NCBI GenBank assembly: GCA_900771185.1
Contig: CAAGND010000026.1
Location: 1 to 18,835 of the forward strand
From: Clostridia bacterium
GTDB lineage: Bacteria > Bacillota > Clostridia > Oscillospirales > Acutalibacteraceae
DNA length: 18,835 nt
Reading direction: 5' to 3'
The translations under genes were made by a program, and so were the position numbers. Below, piece after piece: positions 15,757-18,835 of the stretch. Within the stretch, counting starts at the first letter, position 1; every line of letters begins with the position of its first letter. The notes beneath the pieces are model-generated. The model did not search any database. It was not told where the DNA came from and worked only from the letters and a program-made list of their open reading frames with translations.

Positions 15757-15762
15757 AAAGGA
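15757..15762 (+). promoter_or_regulatory. Shine-Dalgarno of the GH27 gene
   Basis: AAAGGA lies 8 nt before the ATG at 15771. An earlier in-frame TTG at 15705 lacks any such site and would add 22 polar residues before the hydrophobic N-terminus, so 15771 is preferred. Confidence 0.75.
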
Positions 15763-15770
15763 CTGACAGA

Positions 15771-17516
15771 ATGAAATCCATATTAAAAATCGCGGCGCTT
15801 GCCGGCGTGGCGGCAGGAGCTGCGGCAGCGGCGGTTAAAAAATTCATGCCCAACGTGCTGCCCGATAAAATCGATCCCGCCGACCTCGCAAAAAAAGCGG
15901 TGAACAGCGTCAAGCTCACATTCCCTGTTGATTCCAAGTATGATAACGGCGCAGCGCTGACTCCGCCCATGGGCTGGTCGAGCTGGAACACTTTCAGAAA
16001 CAGGATAGACGAGCGGCTCATAACCGAGACCGCACAGGCTATGCGGGATTCCGGACTGGCGCAGGCCGGCTATGTTTATGTGAATATCGATGACTGCTGG
16101 CAGTCTTCTATTAGAGATGAAAACGGCAGACTTCAGGGTGACTTTTCCAACTTCCCGAGCGGTATTCCCGCGCTTGTCAAAAAGGTCAACGGTATGGGAC
16201 TCAAGCTCGGAATATACACCTCCAACGGCACACTGACCTGCGAGGATCTTCCGGCAAGTCTCGGCTATGAAGCTGTTGATGCTCAGACCTTTGCTGAGTG
16301 GGGCGTTGAATATTTCAAGTATGATTTCTGCCATAACGTGCCGATTCCGATGAGAGCGCCTTTCATCGAGCATATATCGGTGGTCAGCGCGGACGGCGAC
16401 TTTGAGAGAACCTATTCCGCACAGGAGGCGGTGCTCTCAGGAGATGCGAAGATTCTTGAGGACGAGCGGCTCTCCTCAGGCAAGTTTATATCAGGCCTTT
16501 CTGCCAATGCGGGAGCCGCGGAGTTCACAGTGGACGTTGAGCACGCGGGCGAATATGTCATTACACTCGGGCTGAGAAAAAAGAGCAACAGCTTCAAGTA
16601 TCTTGAACTGAAGGTCAACGGCGCGCGCACATATCAGACGACGATTCCGCCCACAAAGGGCTTTACCGCCGACGGAAGGCATCAGGTGAGAGTGGAGCTT
16701 GATGCGGGTTCCAATATCATTAAGCTTTATAATCCTGTCGCCTCAAGGCAGGACAGCGCCGCTATACAGTACACAAACATGGGTCTGGAGCTTAAAAAGG
16801 CGACCCGTGAATATGCTGAGAAAAACGGCGTAGCAGAAAAGCCGATAGTCTATTCAATATGCGAATGGGGCAGAAATATTCCGTGGAAATGGGGCAGCAA
16901 GGCGGGCAACCTCTGGCGCACCACTCCGGATATTCAGGCGAACTGGTCGTCAATTGTCGGCATTTATGAGGTCAATGTCAAGCTCTTTAAGTATGCTTCT
17001 CCCGGCGCGTGGAACGACCCGGATATGCTGGAGGTCGGCAACGGTGACCTGACTTATGATGAGAATGTCAGCCACTTCACTCTGTGGTGCTTCATGGCGG
17101 CTCCGCTCATTCTCGGCAACGATGTGCGCAAATTCATGCGTGAGGACGGCACGGTTGACACCGATAACGAGGTGCTGAAAATCCTCACCAATAAGGATAT
17201 GATCGCCATCGATCAGGATGCTCTCGGCGCGCAGTGCCGGAGGATAAAGACAAATATCGTCTCCGATACGCTGATAAAGCCGCTTGAAAACGGTGATGTG
17301 TCGCTCTGCTTCTTCAACAAGGGCGGGGAGAGCAGACTGTTTGAACATCGCATGAATGACATTGTCTGCCGCGCATATGTCGGCACGCCCGTGTGCGAGA
17401 GATACGAGGCGTTTGACCTGTGGAGCAAGGAGACAATTGAGGTCACCTCATCGATCTCCGCTTATGTGCCGCCACACGGCGTCAGAGCGTTCAGAATCAG
17501 AGCGATAAAAGACTGA
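15771..17516 (+). CDS. GH27 alpha-galactosidase with inserted beta-sandwich domain
   Basis: 581-residue glycoside hydrolase of family 27, which removes terminal alpha-galactose (or related sugars) from oligosaccharides or glycolipids. Residues 5-24 form an Ala/Gly-rich hydrophobic segment with no evident cleavage site, so membrane anchoring is likely. The catalytic domain starts at about residue 62 with TPPMGWSSWNTF. It continues with the DD-W motif (VNIDDCWQ), nucleophile Asp185 in KYDFC, then CEWG and WNDPDML (Asp416 and Asp418, acid/base region). In usual GH27 enzymes about 55-60 residues separate the nucleophile from the acid/base; here it is about 230. Residues about 207-343 read as a separate beta-sandwich (YSAQEAVL at the start, AGEYVITL, GSNIIKLYN), like CBM35/CBM6 modules. 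A C-terminal beta domain follows. It precedes the Asp-box gene by 18 nt. Galactose specificity is inferred. Confidence 0.88.
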   Translation: MKSILKIAALAGVAAGAAAAAVKKFMPNVLPDKIDPADLAKKAVNSVKLTFPVDSKYDNGAALTPPMGWSSWNTFRNRIDERLITETAQAMRDSGLAQAGYVYVNIDDCWQSSIRDENGRLQGDFSNFPSGIPALVKKVNGMGLKLGIYTSNGTLTCEDLPASLGYEAVDAQTFAEWGVEYFKYDFCHNVPIPMRAPFIEHISVVSADGDFERTYSAQEAVLSGDAKILEDERLSSGKFISGLSANAGAAEFTVDVEHAGEYVITLGLRKKSNSFKYLELKVNGARTYQTTIPPTKGFTADGRHQVRVELDAGSNIIKLYNPVASRQDSAAIQYTNMGLELKKATREYAEKNGVAEKPIVYSICEWGRNIPWKWGSKAGNLWRTTPDIQANWSSIVGIYEVNVKLFKYASPGAWNDPDMLEVGNGDLTYDENVSHFTLWCFMAAPLILGNDVRKFMREDGTVDTDNEVLKILTNKDMIAIDQDALGAQCRRIKTNIVSDTLIKPLENGDVSLCFFNKGGESRLFEHRMNDIVCRAYVGTPVCERYEAFDLWSKETIEVTSSISAYVPPHGVRAFRIRAIKD

Positions 17517-17534
17517 AGACAGGGAGACGGAGCT

Positions 17535-18791
17535 ATGTGCATATCTGACAAATTCAAAGGCGGAGACTATACTGTTCCGCAGCTCGACTTGAGTGTTATG
17601 CCGCAAGGCACGCCTGAGAAATATGCCTATCTTTATGAGCAGGCAGTGATTGATGACACAGGGGATTATCTCGGGCATCCGGATTCCGTCCTGCTCAAAA
17701 ACGGCGATATCCTCACGGTATACCCGGAGGGTCACGGCAAGGGCGCCGTGCTTAACAGAATAAGCACGGATGGCGGCAGGAGCTATACCTCACGCATAGA
17801 TAACCCGCCTGAATCGTGGAAAAAGTCTCTTGAGACTCCGACCGTTTACCGCCTTGAATTTGAGGACGGGAACACGCCGGACAAAATTATTCTGATATCA
17901 GCAAACACAAAGTGGCCGGGGTTGGACACTCCGGGCGGCTTCAACTGCTCCATATCCTGTGACGAGGGCAGAACCTGGAGCGAATTTGAGACTTTCTATT
18001 CAAAGGCGGAGGGATATAATTATATCCCGATTGTCGGCATGGCTTCGCTGACGAGGCTCAAGGAGAACGGGAAGTTTGTTGACAAGTGGATGGGATTTTT
18101 CCACGACAGCGAATTTTATAATTATAAGACAATACTTACCTTTGACGGCGACGGCAATATGCATTGGAGCGAACCCGAAAAATATTTTGCCGCTTACAGA
18201 GAGGAGGAGAAGCGCTCGCATATGTGCGAGGTCGAGGTAGTCCGCTCTGACTGCGGCCTGGGTGATGAGCTGTGCCTTATCAGCCGCTCAAACACCAAAA
18301 AGGAAAACTCTTTTCTCTCTTTTTCGCAGGACGAGGGGAAAACCTGGTCGGCTCCGGTCTATGCGCCTGCCGCGCTCAACGGCGAGCGCCACAAGGCGGA
18401 CTATACGAAGGACGGCAGACTTTTTATCACCTTCCGTTCAATAGAGCGCGATGCGGCGAAGATAGAACAGAACTATGACAGATCTCCCGATTGGTTCAGT
18501 GAGGGCTATGTCGCATGGGTTGGCACATACGATGACCTGAAAAACGGCACCCAGGGGCAGTATCGGCTCAAGATTGCCCACACCTATCTTGACGGTCAGG
18601 AACAGCCTGAGAAAAAGGCCAATGCCGACACGGGCTACTGCGGGAATGTCGTGCTCCGCGACGGTATCGTTGTCACCTCGTCATATGGACAGTTCGGCGA
18701 AAAGAAAGCCGATGGCGGCTACAAAACATATGTCATCTCAAAGCGAATCCGCCTTGAGGATACGGACGAACTTGTGAAACTGCTTAAATAG
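17535..18791 (+). CDS. Asp-box beta-propeller protein, sialidase-fold
   Basis: 418-residue protein of the sialidase/BNR superfamily. Three clear Asp boxes (SxDxGxxW) mark the six-bladed propeller: STDGGRSY (77-84), SCDEGRTW (141-148) and SQDEGKTW (264-271); a degenerate fourth lies near 202-211. The N-terminal position where true sialidases have FRIP reads GHPDSVLL (47-54) and is followed by YPEGHGKG, a variant often labelled sialidase in genomes but not proven to act on sialic acid. Arg251 and Arg301 could be the second and third triad arginines. No signal peptide or membrane segment, so probably cytoplasmic. AGGGAG at 17521-17526 lies 8 nt before the ATG. Co-transcribed with the GH27 gene 18 nt upstream; the pair probably processes one glycan. 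The last 44 bases of the window after its TAG hold nothing recognisable. Confidence 0.82.
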   Translation: MCISDKFKGGDYTVPQLDLSVMPQGTPEKYAYLYEQAVIDDTGDYLGHPDSVLLKNGDILTVYPEGHGKGAVLNRISTDGGRSYTSRIDNPPESWKKSLETPTVYRLEFEDGNTPDKIILISANTKWPGLDTPGGFNCSISCDEGRTWSEFETFYSKAEGYNYIPIVGMASLTRLKENGKFVDKWMGFFHDSEFYNYKTILTFDGDGNMHWSEPEKYFAAYREEEKRSHMCEVEVVRSDCGLGDELCLISRSNTKKENSFLSFSQDEGKTWSAPVYAPAALNGERHKADYTKDGRLFITFRSIERDAAKIEQNYDRSPDWFSEGYVAWVGTYDDLKNGTQGQYRLKIAHTYLDGQEQPEKKANADTGYCGNVVLRDGIVVTSSYGQFGEKKADGGYKTYVISKRIRLEDTDELVKLLK

Positions 18792-18835
18792 TTTGGCTCC
18801 GTTCAGATTTCGGACGTAGACATTATTTATATTCA

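Noticed and set aside
15672..15770. Promoter or terminator between the glycosyltransferase and GH27 genes
   Set aside because: TTGTCA at 15705 resembles a -35, but no -10 lies at proper spacing. A 7-bp inverted repeat (15683-15689 with 15728-15734) has a 38-nt loop and no T-run. Not strong enough to list.

Overview
The window looks like a chromosomal stretch from an anaerobic gut-type Firmicute, probably class Clostridia near the Oscillospiraceae/Ruminococcaceae. This is an inference from moderately high GC, Shine-Dalgarno sites of the AGGAGG/AAAGGA type before most genes, sigma-A-like promoters, a PyrR attenuator, and the mix of housekeeping genes with intracellular and surface glycan-degrading enzymes. 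No tRNA, rRNA, CRISPR array, transposase or prophage gene was seen.

Left block (1-5407, plus strand): the 3' part of an ftsK/spoIIIE DNA translocase runs in from the left edge. It overlaps by 4 nt a YgiQ-family radical SAM gene, which overlaps by 32 nt a membrane-anchored ComEC-type metallo-beta-lactamase gene, followed by a small DUF3006-type gene. The set ends at a strong hairpin terminator (5428-5468). The convergent gap to 5756 carries a roughly 216-bp MITE-like element with 14-bp inverted ends and a second hairpin.

Second block (10977 to 5756, minus strand): a 1029-residue GH106-like glycoside hydrolase gene is followed 20 nt later by an exported neutral-ceramidase-like hydrolase gene. 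An extended -10 promoter lies at 11034-11042.

Third block (11137-13340, plus strand): a sigma-A promoter, a PyrR-binding loop and an attenuator hairpin precede pyrR, then a uracil permease gene of the NCS2 family (uraA/pyrP), then a bidirectional-looking terminator. The leader shows mutually exclusive structures in the sequence itself. Pyrimidine excess would let PyrR hold the binding loop, form the terminator, and shut off both pyrR and uracil uptake.

Fourth block (13378-18791): a minus-strand M20 peptidase gene (PepT-like) is divergent from a plus-strand GT4 glycosyltransferase gene with a TTG start. A palindrome overlaps the promoter between them. Downstream lie a GH27 alpha-galactosidase gene with a beta-sandwich domain inserted into its catalytic barrel and an Asp-box (sialidase-fold) protein gene 18 nt later.

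No clearly new multi-gene system is evident. The points most worth following are the domain insertion in the GH27 enzyme, the sialidase-fold protein without the first arginine motif, the two glycan/lipid hydrolase pairs that could act on glycoconjugates, the MITE-like repeat, and the structured RNA between pyrR and uraA.
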